Source: Erysipelotrichaceae bacterium
Lineage (GTDB): Bacteria; Bacillota_I; Bacilli_A; Erysipelotrichales; Erysipelotrichaceae
NCBI GenBank assembly: GCA_017428765.1
Contig: JAFRQF010000013.1
Location: 16,038-80,037, forward strand
Direction: 5' to 3'
Length of the DNA stretch: 64,000 nt
Numbering within the stretch: position 1 is the stretch's first letter; each line of letters begins with the position of its first letter. This document shows, in pieces, positions 16,668 to 25,169 of the stretch. The notes beneath the pieces were generated by a model. The model was not told where the DNA came from. It did no database searches and saw nothing but the letters and a program-made list of their open reading frames with translations. The position numbers and the translations under genes were made by a program.

Positions 16668-19111
16668 TGGCAAAAAGAAAAACGAAAAAAGAAATCGCGA
16701 AACAGGAAGAAACAGCCAGGATCATCTGGCTGGTCTTTTCGTTGCTGATGGCGGCGATGATCTTCTTCACTGTTACGAATATGGGAATACTCGGCACATT
16801 CATCAATAATGTGCTTTCCTTCCTGTTCGGATCGTTTTACATCGTTCCGCTTCTGACCGTGTTTGCTTATGGCATCTATGTCCTGTTTTTCAAAAAGAAG
16901 CACCCGCGTTCCGCAAAGATCATCGCAGGTCTTTTTACCGGCAATTTCTTTGCGATACTGCTCAATGCTTATGTCTGCGATCAGCTTCATTCGCTTCAGG
17001 AACTGCCTGCATATTTAAGCGAGACTGGCGCAAAGATCCCCGGCGATCAGGCTTTGAAAGATACCGGCGGTCTTCTGGGCAACCTGTTTTACGGTCTGTT
17101 TACTTCCTTACTTACAAGAAGCGGGACTTTGATCCTGCTCATCCTTACTTTCATCATCACGGCCATCCTGGTCGTTCCGGCGGATGTCTATAAGTCCATC
17201 TTCACCGACGTTAAGGATTTCTCCAGTGAGAAACACGAAGAGGCGAAGCGTATCCGTGAAGAAAGAAGGATCGCCGCTATGAAAGCGGAAGAGGAAAGAA
17301 GGGCCCGTCAGGCCGAAGAGATCGCAAGACTCGCACAGGAAGAAGAAGCCGAAAAACAGAGAAAAGCGGAAATGCTGGCGAGGATGAAGGAAGTCAAGAT
17401 CAACGAACCGGAAACGCCGGTAAAGCCTGTTACAAGGAAACATGAGAACGTCCTGTCCAATTCGCCGACTTTCATCAATCTCAACGAAAGAGAGATCTAT
17501 GGCGATGCGCCAAGAAAGAAAGAAGAACCTAAGGAAGTCAAGACGGATATCCTGACGGAAAAGAAAAAGGAAAAACCGGCTCCTGTCATCGAAGAAGTCA
17601 AGGAAACCGAAGCACCGAAAGTGCTCAGACGCAAGAAGACCAATACTTCCTATCATCTGCCTAAACCTTATGATGAATTCCTGGATGCGCCATCGAGTGC
17701 CTCCAGCAGCGTCAATAAGACTTCGGCAGCAGTGAAAGGGGAAAGGGTCATCGAGATCCTCAAGAACTTCAACATCGATGCGCAGCTGCTCAACACCTAC
17801 ATCGGTCCGTCAGTTACCAAATTTGAGATCAAGCCGGATTCTTCGGTCAAGATCAACAAGATCATGAACATTTCCGACAACATCAAGATGGAACTGGCAG
17901 CCAAAGATATCAGGATCGAAGCACCGATCCCGGGAAGAAGTGCGGTAGGCATCGAGATCCCGAACGTCGAACCGATCCCGGTAAGGATGCTGGATCTGAT
18001 CAAGAACGTTCCTGCCGAGAAACGCAATGTCGAACTTCTCTTCTGCCTGGGCAAGGACCTGATGGGCAAACCGGTCTTCTGTGACCTGGCAAAGATGCCG
18101 CACCTTCTGATCGCCGGTGCTACCGGTTCCGGTAAGTCGGTGTGCATCAATTCGATCATCACTTCCTTCCTGCTCAGGACCAATCCGCAGGATGTCAAAC
18201 TGGTCCTGGTCGACCCGAAGAAGGTCGAATTCACGCCATACAAAGATGTTCCGCATCTGCTCTGGCCGATCATCGACGATTCGCAGATGGCGGCCAATAT
18301 GTTAAAGAAAGTCGTGGTTCTGATGGAAGACCGCTATGACGCCTTTGCCACGGCAGGCGTGAGAAATATCGAAGGTTTCAACAATTTCGTCGATGAATAC
18401 AACGCCAACCTCAAGGAAGGCGAAGAGCCGATGAACAGACTGCCGTTCATGGTCGTCATCATCGATGAGCTCGCCGATCTGATGGCGATCGCCGGAAAGG
18501 ATGTCGAACTGTCCATTCAGCGTATCACCCAGCTCGCCAGAGCTTCAGGTATCCATCTGATCGTTGCGACGCAAAGACCATCGACCGATGTCATCACCGG
18601 TCTTATCAAATCGAATATCCCATCCAGGATCTCGTTTGCCGTAGCCTCATCGATCGACTCCAGGACCATCCTGGATCAGACAGGTGCGGAAAGACTTCTG
18701 GGAAACGGCGACATGCTGTATTACCCGCAGGGTGAAACGGCACCGATCCGTCTGCAGGGCGTCTATGTCACGGATAAAGAGATCAATAAAGTCACTTCCT
18801 TTGTCAAGCAGCAGGCAAAGCCGGAATACGAAGATTCCTATTACGAATTTCTGACCAACATGTCGGGAACTACCGTGATGGGCGCTTCCAGCGTCAATGC
18901 GGATTCGCAGGATTCCCTCTATGATGATGTCGTAGAGTTCGTCAGGGCACAGCAGAAAGCCTCCACTTCGCTCTTGCAGAGAAGATTCGGCATCGGCTAT
19001 AACCGGGCGGCAAGACTCATCGATACTCTGGAAGATCGGGGCGTCATCGGTCCGTCCAACGGTTCCAAACCGAGGGAAGTCTACCTCAAGGAAGACGACG
19101 AAGAAGAATGA
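16667..19111 (+). CDS. ftsK: DNA translocase FtsK/SpoIIIE
   Basis: An 814-residue septal DNA pump that clears chromosome from the closing division site. Four hydrophobic segments in the first 180 residues anchor it. A long charged linker rich in Glu, Lys and Arg (about 185-340) follows. The motor has Walker A GATGSGKS at 484-491 and Walker B VVIIDELADLM. A C-terminal gamma winged-helix domain (about 755-810, RRFGIGYNRAARLIDTLE) would read KOPS-like sequences. The GTG start overlaps the ribonuclease J stop (TAGTG), so the two are translationally coupled. Confidence 0.96.
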   Translation: MAKRKTKKEIAKQEETARIIWLVFSLLMAAMIFFTVTNMGILGTFINNVLSFLFGSFYIVPLLTVFAYGIYVLFFKKKHPRSAKIIAGLFTGNFFAILLNAYVCDQLHSLQELPAYLSETGAKIPGDQALKDTGGLLGNLFYGLFTSLLTRSGTLILLILTFIITAILVVPADVYKSIFTDVKDFSSEKHEEAKRIREERRIAAMKAEEERRARQAEEIARLAQEEEAEKQRKAEMLARMKEVKINEPETPVKPVTRKHENVLSNSPTFINLNEREIYGDAPRKKEEPKEVKTDILTEKKKEKPAPVIEEVKETEAPKVLRRKKTNTSYHLPKPYDEFLDAPSSASSSVNKTSAAVKGERVIEILKNFNIDAQLLNTYIGPSVTKFEIKPDSSVKINKIMNISDNIKMELAAKDIRIEAPIPGRSAVGIEIPNVEPIPVRMLDLIKNVPAEKRNVELLFCLGKDLMGKPVFCDLAKMPHLLIAGATGSGKSVCINSIITSFLLRTNPQDVKLVLVDPKKVEFTPYKDVPHLLWPIIDDSQMAANMLKKVVVLMEDRYDAFATAGVRNIEGFNNFVDEYNANLKEGEEPMNRLPFMVVIIDELADLMAIAGKDVELSIQRITQLARASGIHLIVATQRPSTDVITGLIKSNIPSRISFAVASSIDSRTILDQTGAERLLGNGDMLYYPQGETAPIRLQGVYVTDKEINKVTSFVKQQAKPEYEDSYYEFLTNMSGTTVMGASSVNADSQDSLYDDVVEFVRAQQKASTSLLQRRFGIGYNRAARLIDTLEDRGVIGPSNGSKPREVYLKEDDEEE

Positions 19112-19113
19112 TC

Positions 19114-19138
19114 AAAGGCCTTCAAGGCCTTTTTCTTT
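19114..19138 (+). terminator. rho-independent terminator after ftsK
   Basis: AAAGGCC (19114-19120), loop TTCAA, GGCCTTT (19126-19132), then T-rich run. It lies 3 bases after the stop. Confidence 0.9.
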
Positions 19139-19252
19139 TCCGCAGATTGTTGAAAATGCGCAGTGGAGAATGACAAAAAGATGAGAAAACGACAGGAATC
19201 CGGGACTTGGGCCCGATGTTAGATTATAAGTATAGAAATCGAAAGGAGGAGC

Positions 19253-19546
19253 ATGAACGGATTCTATATCGTCGGACGGGTATCCGGCACGCCGGAAAGA
19301 GTCGAAACATCCAGCGGTCTGCCGCTTTGCCGTCTCAGGCTTTCCGTAAGAAAGACGAATAAAGACCAGGAAGAAGGCACCGAGGTCTTTGAGATCGTCC
19401 TGTTTCGAAGCCTGGCAGAAGAGCGATATGAGGAGGGCCAGTGTCTTGCCGTATCCGGCAGGATGTCAGCGAATAATTTCGACAGAGATGAAACGACATA
19501 TTATCACACCAACCTCATTGGCAATTCTGTAACAGTCATTTCCTGA
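19253..19546 (+). CDS. short single-stranded-DNA-binding (SSB-like) OB-fold protein
   Basis: A 97-residue protein with the N-terminal SSB pattern (GFYIVGRVSGTPERVETSSG, then CRLRLSVRK and a VSGRMSANNF strand), so probably a single OB domain. It lacks the acidic C-terminal tail that recruits SSB partners, and at 97 residues is shorter than chromosomal SSB (about 110-180). It may be a second, accessory SSB. The Shine-Dalgarno is AAAGGAGGAG. The 140 bases upstream contain only a weak TATAAG candidate -10 (19225-19230) and no other gene. Its own terminator follows, so it stands alone. Confidence 0.8.
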   Translation: MNGFYIVGRVSGTPERVETSSGLPLCRLRLSVRKTNKDQEEGTEVFEIVLFRSLAEERYEEGQCLAVSGRMSANNFDRDETTYYHTNLIGNSVTVIS

Positions 19547-19577
19547 AGTATCCCTGCATGTCAGGGATACTGTTTTT
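19547..19577 (+). terminator. rho-independent terminator after the SSB-like gene
   Basis: AGTATCCCTG (19547-19556), five-base loop, CAGGGATACT (19562-19571), then GTTTTTTG. A perfect 10-bp stem directly after the stop. Confidence 0.93.
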
Positions 19578-19588
19578 TGTTTTGAATG

Positions 19589-19594
19589 TATAAT
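19589..19594 (+). promoter_or_regulatory. -10 element placing the ffh start codon at +1
   Basis: TATAAT with exactly 6 bases before the ATG at 19601. There is no Shine-Dalgarno between terminator and ATG. The -35 is weak. Confidence 0.6.
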
Positions 19595-19600
19595 AGTAGT

Positions 19601-20914
19601 ATGTTTGATTCATTACAGGAAAAATTAACAAAAACACTGCGAAACGTTCAGGGCAAAGGCAAGCTGTCCGAGCGGAACATGGAAGAGACTTTGAAAGAGA
19701 TCCGTATCGCTTTACTGGAATCGGATGTCAACTACAAAGTCGTAAAAGATTTCTTAGAGAAAGTAAGACAGGAATCCATCGGTCAGGATGTCCTCAATGC
19801 GGTCGAACCGGGTCAGCTTCTTGTCAAGATCGTCCACGATCAGATCATTGAATTATTGGGAGATGAAGACAACTCTCTGCATTTTGCCGAAAGCGGTCTC
19901 AGCAAGATCATGATCGTCGGTCTGCAGGGTACAGGTAAGACGACCCAGGCGGCAAAGCTGGCAAGCCTGCTGAAGAAACAGGGCAGAAGACCGTATCTGA
20001 TCGCTGCCGATATCATCCGTCCGGCTGCCATCGAACAGCTCAAGGTTCTGGGAAAACAGATCGATGTCGAAGTCTATTCGGAAGGCACTGAGGTAAAAGT
20101 TCTCGATCAGGTGGAAAGAGGTATCGCGTATGGCATACAGAAAGGTTATGATACCGTTCTGATCGATACGGCCGGCCGTCTGCAGATCGATGAAGAGCTC
20201 ATGAAAGAACTCAAAGACATCAAGGATCTGATACAGCCGGAAGAGATCCTGCTGACGGTCGATGCGATGACCGGCCAGGATATCGTCAATGTCGCCAATG
20301 CGTTCAACGATCTGCTTTCCGTTACCGGATTGATCCTGACGAAGTTCGACGGCGATTCCAAGGGCGGTGCCGCGCTTTCTGTCAAGGCGGTTACCGGCGT
20401 TCCGATCAAGTTCACCGGTGTAGGTGAAAAGATCTCCGATCTTGAAACTTTCCATCCGGACCGTCTGGCACAGAGGATCTTAGGCATGGGCGATGTCGTC
20501 TCTTTTGTCGAAAAGGCACAGGAAGAGATGGACATGAAGAAGGCCGAAGAGACGGCGAACCGTCTGATGGAAGGGAAGTTCACCATGGATGATCTTCTCA
20601 ATTCCATCGAACAGTCCAGAAAGATGGGTCCGCTTTCTTCGATCATGCGGATGATGCCGGGCATGTCGGATATGGCCAATGCGATCAACGATTCGGATGC
20701 CGATGAACAGCTCAAACGCATCAAAGCGATCATCCAGTCGATGACGCCGGCCGAAAGAGAAGATCCTTCGATCATGCGTTCTTCTCATAAAAGAAGGATC
20801 GCCAAAGGCTCCGGTACCAGAGTCGAAGACGTCAACAAGCTCTGCAATCAGTACGACAAGATGAAGAAGCTCTTCAAGGGCTTATCTTCGATGAAGTCGA
20901 TGTTCAAGATGTAA
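19601..20914 (+). CDS. ffh: signal recognition particle GTPase Ffh (SRP54)
   Basis: Ffh binds SRP RNA and signal sequences of nascent membrane proteins and delivers ribosomes to FtsY. From 19601 it is 437 residues: N domain, G domain with P-loop GLQGTGKT (107-114), DTAGRL and TKFDGDSKGG motifs, then a methionine-rich M domain (about 300-437) ending in MKSMFKM. I chose 19601 because it gives the normal MFDSLQEKL start; an in-frame ATG at 19586 overlaps the -10 hexamer and would add five residues. The mRNA is predicted to be leaderless. The next gene starts within its stop codon. Confidence 0.97.
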   Translation: MFDSLQEKLTKTLRNVQGKGKLSERNMEETLKEIRIALLESDVNYKVVKDFLEKVRQESIGQDVLNAVEPGQLLVKIVHDQIIELLGDEDNSLHFAESGLSKIMIVGLQGTGKTTQAAKLASLLKKQGRRPYLIAADIIRPAAIEQLKVLGKQIDVEVYSEGTEVKVLDQVERGIAYGIQKGYDTVLIDTAGRLQIDEELMKELKDIKDLIQPEEILLTVDAMTGQDIVNVANAFNDLLSVTGLILTKFDGDSKGGAALSVKAVTGVPIKFTGVGEKISDLETFHPDRLAQRILGMGDVVSFVEKAQEEMDMKKAEETANRLMEGKFTMDDLLNSIEQSRKMGPLSSIMRMMPGMSDMANAINDSDADEQLKRIKAIIQSMTPAEREDPSIMRSSHKRRIAKGSGTRVEDVNKLCNQYDKMKKLFKGLSSMKSMFKM

Positions 20915-21456
20915 TGTGCGGACGTTATTCGTTCAAGCTTTCCGATTCCAAAAAGGGGAAACAGATCTCTCAAAGGGCGGAAAAACTTTCCCTCATCTAT
21001 AAGGAAGGCGATATCTTTCCCGGCGATCAGGTCTTATGCATGATCCCTTCAGGGTCAAAGATCGATCTGGCGGTGATGAAATGGGGCGTCTCCTCGCGTT
21101 CTTTTCTGATCAATGCCAGATATGAGACGCTTGATGATCGGCCGACGTTTTCCGAAATGAAGGATAAGCGCTGTGCCGTCATATCCAACGGCTTCTATGA
21201 GTGGGATAAGGATAAGAAGAAGTATTATGTCCATACCTCGGACGAGTTCATCTATCTAGCCTGCATCTTCAACAGCAGGAACGAGCTTCTCATCCTGACG
21301 GAAGCTGCCGATGAGGCATTTTCCAGGGTCCATGACCGTTCGCCGATCGTTATGGATCAAAGCGAGATGTTGAGATTCATCCACAACGAGAGAGGCACGA
21401 TCAGTAAGAAGGATCTGGTATTCGAGACGGAAGAGGAAGAATTGAAATTGTTTTAA
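20914..21456 (+). CDS. SRAP-family protein (YedK/HMCES-like abasic-site shield)
   Basis: A 180-residue SOS-response-associated-peptidase-type protein. The family forms a stable thiazolidine link between Cys2 and abasic sites in single-stranded DNA, protecting them. It begins MCGRYSF, so Cys2 is in place after Met removal. The conserved glutamate is in ISNGFYEW, and the histidine in VHDRSPIVM. It is somewhat shorter than E. coli YedK (about 220). Its ATG overlaps the ffh stop (TAATG), so it is translated with ffh. Linkage of a DNA-repair gene to SRP is unusual and probably reflects genome compaction. Confidence 0.9.
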   Translation: MCGRYSFKLSDSKKGKQISQRAEKLSLIYKEGDIFPGDQVLCMIPSGSKIDLAVMKWGVSSRSFLINARYETLDDRPTFSEMKDKRCAVISNGFYEWDKDKKKYYVHTSDEFIYLACIFNSRNELLILTEAADEAFSRVHDRSPIVMDQSEMLRFIHNERGTISKKDLVFETEEEELKLF

Positions 21457-21457
21457 G

Positions 21458-21497
21458 GAGTCAAGTAAAAATACTTGACTCTTATATTTTTTTATGC
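21458..21497 (+). terminator. rho-independent terminator before rpsP
   Basis: GAGTCAAGTA (21458-21467), loop AAAA, TACTTGACTC (21472-21481), then T-rich tract. A perfect 10-bp stem. A possible rpsP -10 (TATAGT, 21501-21506) follows, and TTGACT in the 3' arm (21475-21480) could be its -35, though the spacing of 20 is long. Confidence 0.93.
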
Positions 21498-21532
21498 AAT
21501 TATAGTAAGGCAGACCAAATAAGGAGGTTACT

Positions 21533-21802
21533 ATGGTTAAACTCAGATTAAAAAGAATGGGCGCTAAGAAGGTTCCTTTCTACCGTATCGTTGCAGCGGA
21601 TTCCAGATCCCGCAGAGACGGCAGAGATATCGAAATGATCGGTACGTATGATCCGACAAAGCAGCCTGCGATCGTAAACATTGACGAAGAAAAAGCACTT
21701 GAATGGTTGAATAAAGGCGCTGTACCTACAGAGACTGTCCGCAGCCTTCTTGCGAAGAATGGTACGATGGCCAAGTATAACGAATCCAAGAAAAACAAAT
21801 AA
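21533..21802 (+). CDS. rpsP: 30S ribosomal protein bS16
   Basis: An 89-residue ribosomal protein that helps fold the 5' domain of 16S rRNA. The N-terminus [19 protein letters not shown] and [10 protein letters not shown] are diagnostic. It has a strong Shine-Dalgarno (AAGGAGG) and uses codons typical of highly expressed genes. It leads a cluster rpsP-khpA, then rimM-trmD and rplS, the standard Bacillota order. The ATG of khpA overlaps its stop. Confidence 0.98.
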   Translation: MVKLRLKRMGAKKVPFYRIVAADSRSRRDGRDIEMIGTYDPTKQPAIVNIDEEKALEWLNKGAVPTETVRSLLAKNGTMAKYNESKKNK

Positions 21803-22050
21803 TGATCGATCTGGAAAAAGTTCTGTTGAACATCGTCAGACCTTTGTGTTCCGAGCCTGAATCGGTCATGGTCAAGCAGATGGAAAGCCTCAATGAGAAC
21901 GAACTTCTGCTTTACGTATATGCACCGAGCGAGGATATTGCCAGGCTGATCGGTAAAAAAGGTTCTATGGCAAATTCAATTCGTCAAATGCTGCAGGTAG
22001 CATCAAAGATCGAAAACAAGAGGATCTCGATCAAATTTGAAGCTCTTTAA
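21802..22050 (+). CDS. khpA: KH-domain RNA-binding protein KhpA
   Basis: An 82-residue single KH-domain protein with the GxxG-type loop in LIGKKGSMANSIRQML. In streptococci KhpA pairs with KhpB and binds RNAs linked to cell elongation. It is translationally coupled to rpsP by TAATG. The position between rpsP and rimM is conserved in Bacillota and supports the name. Confidence 0.95.
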   Translation: MIDLEKVLLNIVRPLCSEPESVMVKQMESLNENELLLYVYAPSEDIARLIGKKGSMANSIRQMLQVASKIENKRISIKFEAL

Positions 22051-22076
22051 AGAGATGATGTCTCATCTCTTTTTTC
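22051..22076 (+). terminator. rho-independent terminator after khpA
   Basis: AGAGATGA (22051-22058), loop TGTC, TCATCTCT (22063-22070), then TTTTTT. It begins on the base after the stop codon. Confidence 0.9.
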
Positions 22077-22079
22077 ATA

Positions 22080-22085
22080 TATAAT
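22080..22085 (+). promoter_or_regulatory. -10 element placing the rimM start codon at +1
   Basis: TATAAT with exactly 6 bases before the ATG at 22092. It directly follows the T-run of the khpA terminator, and no Shine-Dalgarno is present. The -35 would fall inside the terminator stem and is poor. Confidence 0.6.
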
Positions 22086-22091
22086 CTAGTT

Positions 22092-22592
22092 ATGGAATAC
22101 GTAGTTATAGGAAAGATATTGAATACATTCGGCATCAAGGGCGAACTGAAAGCCGATGCCTACACAGATTTCGTTGAAGAACGTTTCAAAAAGGACAGCA
22201 CCGTCTATATCGGTGAGGAACATGTCCCTTTCGTGATGCGTTCCTATCGTATGCATAAAGGTTTCTATCTTCTGAGCTTCAAAGATGTCGATGACATCAA
22301 CCTGGTGGAAAAGTATAAGGGGATGCTGCTGTACAAGGCAAAAAGCGACATCCACAAGCTCAAAGAAGGGGAATACTATTTCTCCGATCTCAAGGATCTT
22401 GATGTCTATGTCGATGATAAGAAGATCGGCAAAGTCCTGCAGGTGGAAGAAGGGATCGCTGCCAACAATCTCAGGATCCTGAAAGACGAAGACAGAAAGG
22501 AATACCTGGTCCCGTTTCTGCCGGTCTTCATCAGTCATGTCGATCTGGATGAAAAAAGGATCGATGTCATTCAGATGGAAGGACTTTTATGA
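22092..22592 (+). CDS. rimM: ribosome maturation factor RimM
   Basis: RimM binds S19 in the 30S head and assists its maturation. The 166-residue protein has the N-terminal beta-barrel (VVIGKILNTFGIKGELKADA) and the C-terminal PRC-barrel with GKVLQVEEG and EYLVPFLPVFI. Length is normal. It is predicted to be leaderless, and its stop overlaps the trmD ATG by 4 bases (ATGA). Confidence 0.96.
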   Translation: MEYVVIGKILNTFGIKGELKADAYTDFVEERFKKDSTVYIGEEHVPFVMRSYRMHKGFYLLSFKDVDDINLVEKYKGMLLYKAKSDIHKLKEGEYYFSDLKDLDVYVDDKKIGKVLQVEEGIAANNLRILKDEDRKEYLVPFLPVFISHVDLDEKRIDVIQMEGLL

Positions 22593-23314
22593 AGATCACG
22601 GTCCTGACGCTGTTCCCGGAGATGTATGAGGGTTTTCTGAAGGCTTCAATCATCAAAAGGATCATTGAAAAAGGTCTTGCGGAAGTAAAGGTCGTCAACA
22701 TTCGCGATTATTCATTGGATAAGCATCATCATGTCGACGATACGCCTTATGGCGGCGGGGCAGGGATGCTGATGAAGGTGGATGTCGTACACAGGGCACT
22801 GCTCGATAACATCTCCAATGATTATACCTACACGCTTCTGACATCGCCTAAGGCCAGGCCCTTGAAACAGGAAGATCTGATCAGACTTTCCAAGCTCGAT
22901 GAGTTCGTCATCATCTGCGGCCACTACGAAGGGATCGATCATCGCATCGAGAAGTATGTGGATGAAAAGATCTCGATCGGTGATTATATACTCACAGGGG
23001 GCGAACTTCCTTCGATGGTGGTGATCGATGGGATACTGCGTCTTCTGGATGAGGGCATCTCGTCCGATTCACTGGTCGAGGAATCGTTCAATGACGGACT
23101 TCTGGAATATCCTCAATACACCAGACCCGTCGAATACAACGGCGATCGAGTCCCGGAAGTCTTGCAGAACGGCAATCACAAAGAGATCCGCCGCTACAAT
23201 CTGAAGATGGCCTTGAAAGAAACGATGCTTCTTCGACCGGATCTTCTTGAAAAGCGTGAGCTTTCCAAAGAAGAAAGGGAACTGCTGGCGGAGATCATCT
23301 CCGAATTGGCGTAA
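22589..23314 (+). CDS. trmD: tRNA (guanine(37)-N1)-methyltransferase TrmD
   Basis: TrmD methylates G37 of tRNAs reading CNN codons and so prevents frameshifting. This 241-residue SPOUT-fold enzyme shows the trefoil-knot motifs YGGGAGMLMK, CGHYEGIDHR and SIGDYILTGGELP. It is essential in most bacteria. It overlaps rimM by 4 bases. The 136 bases after it hold the rplS promoter and leader. Confidence 0.97.
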   Translation: MKITVLTLFPEMYEGFLKASIIKRIIEKGLAEVKVVNIRDYSLDKHHHVDDTPYGGGAGMLMKVDVVHRALLDNISNDYTYTLLTSPKARPLKQEDLIRLSKLDEFVIICGHYEGIDHRIEKYVDEKISIGDYILTGGELPSMVVIDGILRLLDEGISSDSLVEESFNDGLLEYPQYTRPVEYNGDRVPEVLQNGNHKEIRRYNLKMALKETMLLRPDLLEKRELSKEERELLAEIISELA

Positions 23315-23350
23315 AAGGCTTTGTTTTAAGGTTTTTTATGCAGAAAGTAT

Positions 23351-23450
23351 TTGATTTGGGAAAGCTTTTGTGTTAAAGTAATTAAGCGCTGTTCCGCTTT
23401 TCGTTACGATTATGAACAGATGTCTATATATTTGAAAAAGGAGAAGAAAG
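23351..23450 (+). promoter_or_regulatory. rplS promoter and 5' leader
   Basis: TTGATT (23351-23356), 17-base spacer, TAAAGT (23374-23379) with extended TGT. The start near 23386 gives a leader of about 65 bases with a possible small hairpin (AGCG/CGCT, about 23385-23400). This is where Bacillota often have an L19 autoregulatory leader, but I cannot confirm that class. The Shine-Dalgarno is AAAGGAG. Confidence 0.65.
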
Positions 23451-23798
23451 ATGAATTTAGGTTTAGTTAATGAAATTACTAAAGACCAGATGAAGTCCGA
23501 TCTTCCTAGTCTTGTTCCGGGACAGACTGTTCGTGTCGATGTCAAGATCAAGGAAGGCGACAAATCTCGTATCCAGGCTTATGAAGGTGTCGTAGTCAAA
23601 GTACAGGGTTCAGGAATCGGCCAGACATTCACTGTCAGAAAGATCTCTTCCGGTATCGGTGTTGAAAGAACATTCCCGGTACATTCACCTGTCATCGACA
23701 AGATCACAGTTCTCCGTGTCGGTAAAGTTAGAAGAGCAAGACTGTTCTATCTCAGAAACCGTTCCGGTAAGTCTGCTAAGATCAAGGAAGTCAGATAA
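23451..23798 (+). CDS. rplS: 50S ribosomal protein bL19
   Basis: A 115-residue protein at the 30S/50S interface. Diagnostic stretches are [27 protein letters not shown] and [13 protein letters not shown]. It follows trmD, as in nearly all Bacillota. It has its own promoter, leader and terminator, so it can be set independently of trmD. Confidence 0.98.
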   Translation: MNLGLVNEITKDQMKSDLPSLVPGQTVRVDVKIKEGDKSRIQAYEGVVVKVQGSGIGQTFTVRKISSGIGVERTFPVHSPVIDKITVLRVGKVRRARLFYLRNRSGKSAKIKEVR

Positions 23799-23805
23799 TT
23801 TCAAT

Positions 23806-23835
23806 AAAAGCCGTGATGAACGGCTTTTCTTTTTG
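23806..23835 (+). terminator. rho-independent terminator after rplS
   Basis: AAAAGCCGT (23806-23814), loop GATGA, ACGGCTTTT (23820-23828), then CTTTTT. Confidence 0.92.
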
Positions 23836-23837
23836 AG

Positions 23838-23843
23838 TATAAT
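23838..23843 (+). promoter_or_regulatory. -10 element directly upstream of lepB
   Basis: TATAAT with 7 bases before the ATG at 23851 and no Shine-Dalgarno, so the transcript should start at or one base before the start codon. An ATG at 23842 lies inside the hexamer and cannot be used from this promoter. Confidence 0.6.
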
Positions 23844-23850
23844 GGAAGTA

Positions 23851-24357
23851 ATGAAAAAAGGTGTGTTCAAGGACCTGTTCTGGTTTTTTGTAAAGGCGCT
23901 GATCCTGGTCGCCATTTTGATCAACTTCGTTTTCATCCCCTGCGTCGTCAACGGCAGTTCCATGCATCCGACCTATGAAGAGGGGGAATACGGTTATTCC
24001 TTCATCATCACCAAGATGCTGGGGATCGGGCGTTTCGATACCGTGGTCATCAAGGTCGAATCTTCTTCCAAGGATAAACTTCTGGTAAAACGCGTCATCG
24101 GTCTGCCCGGCGATGAAGTGGAATATAAAGACAATAAGCTGTATATCAACGGACAGTATATGGAGGAGCCTTTCCTTTCCGATGTGACGACGTCCGATCT
24201 CAAGATCAAGCTTGCTGATAACGAATACTACTGTCTCGGAGACAACAGGAACGTTTCAAGGGATTCGCGTTTTTACGGTCCTTTCGAAGGTTCGCAGATC
24301 GTTTCTACGCATCTGTTCGTACTGTTCCCGTTTGATTCTTTCGGTTTCAACAAATAG
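23851..24357 (+). CDS. lepB: signal peptidase I
   Basis: A type I signal peptidase that cleaves signal peptides of exported proteins at the outer membrane face. From 23851 it has 168 residues with one N-terminal membrane segment (about 8-30). The catalytic serine is S37 in GSSMHPTYEEGE and the general base is K80 in LLVKRVIGLPGD. The later box GDNRNVSRDSR is complete. It is short, as in many Bacillota. It lies in the conserved rplS-lepB-rbgA-rnhB neighbourhood. Confidence 0.96.
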   Translation: MKKGVFKDLFWFFVKALILVAILINFVFIPCVVNGSSMHPTYEEGEYGYSFIITKMLGIGRFDTVVIKVESSSKDKLLVKRVIGLPGDEVEYKDNKLYINGQYMEEPFLSDVTTSDLKIKLADNEYYCLGDNRNVSRDSRFYGPFEGSQIVSTHLFVLFPFDSFGFNK

Positions 24358-24362
24358 ATCCG

Positions 24363-25169
24363 ATGAAATTAAAAGTACTTGTCGACAACAATACGTTTAT
24401 CGATATGTATTACCTGGCAGAACCGGCTGTCAGTTATTATATTGAAGACAATGATGATGCCATCCTTTTTGACACGGGGTATTCCGATGTCTTTTTAAGA
24501 AATGCGGAAAAGATGGGCATCGATCTGAATAAAGTCAGCCATATCGTTTTGTCGCACGGTCACAATGATCACAGCGGCGGTCTTCCTTATTTAAAAAGGG
24601 AAGGGAAGAAATTCAAACTGGTCGCTCATCCCTCTGCCTTCGTAAAAAGGGAAGATGATACAGGCCTTTCGATCGGTTCTCCTTTGAATGAGGAAGCGAT
24701 CAGAAAGTGTTTCGATCTTTCTGCCCAGGAAGATCCGTATCGCATCAGTGAACATCTGCTGTTTTTAGGGCAGATCAGAAAGAAACTGCCTTTTGAAAAA
24801 AGCTATGCGATCGGGAAGAAATATGTCGAAGGAACAGCATTGGAGGATCGAATCGAAGATGATTCCGCCCTTGTATATAAAGGAAAGGACGGATTATTCA
24901 TCATCACCGGCTGCAGCCATGCGGGCATCTGCAGCATCATCGAACAGGCAAAAGAGGTATGCGGCGAAAACAAGATCCTCGGTGTCATCGGCGGATTCCA
25001 TCTTTTTGATGTCGATGAGCGATTGCATAAGACGATCGATTATTTTGAAGAAAACGGGATCCGATCGCTTTATCCGTGTCATTGTGTCTCGCTTGCCGCG
25101 AAGATCGAAATGGGAAAACGTCTGCCGATACATGAAGTCGGCGTAGGACTGGAGTTGGAAATTGAATGA
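24363..25169 (+). CDS. MBL-fold metallo-hydrolase of unknown substrate
   Basis: A 268-residue metallo-beta-lactamase-fold enzyme. The metal motif is H65-G-H67-N-D69-H70 in LSHGHNDHSGGL, and later metal residues are likely in ITGCSHAGICSI and PCHC. It resembles the group often annotated as RFA-P synthase-like or MBL-fold hydrolase; the substrate cannot be told. It starts 5 bases after lepB with no Shine-Dalgarno and overlaps rbgA by 4 bases, so it is part of that operon. This gene is not a usual member of the lepB-rbgA cluster. Confidence 0.85.
   Translation: MKLKVLVDNNTFIDMYYLAEPAVSYYIEDNDDAILFDTGYSDVFLRNAEKMGIDLNKVSHIVLSHGHNDHSGGLPYLKREGKKFKLVAHPSAFVKREDDTGLSIGSPLNEEAIRKCFDLSAQEDPYRISEHLLFLGQIRKKLPFEKSYAIGKKYVEGTALEDRIEDDSALVYKGKDGLFIITGCSHAGICSIIEQAKEVCGENKILGVIGGFHLFDVDERLHKTIDYFEENGIRSLYPCHCVSLAAKIEMGKRLPIHEVGVGLELEIE

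Noticed and set aside
19586..19600. ATG at 19586 as the ffh start
   Set aside because: It overlaps the -10 hexamer; MFDSLQEKL from 19601 is the normal Ffh start.
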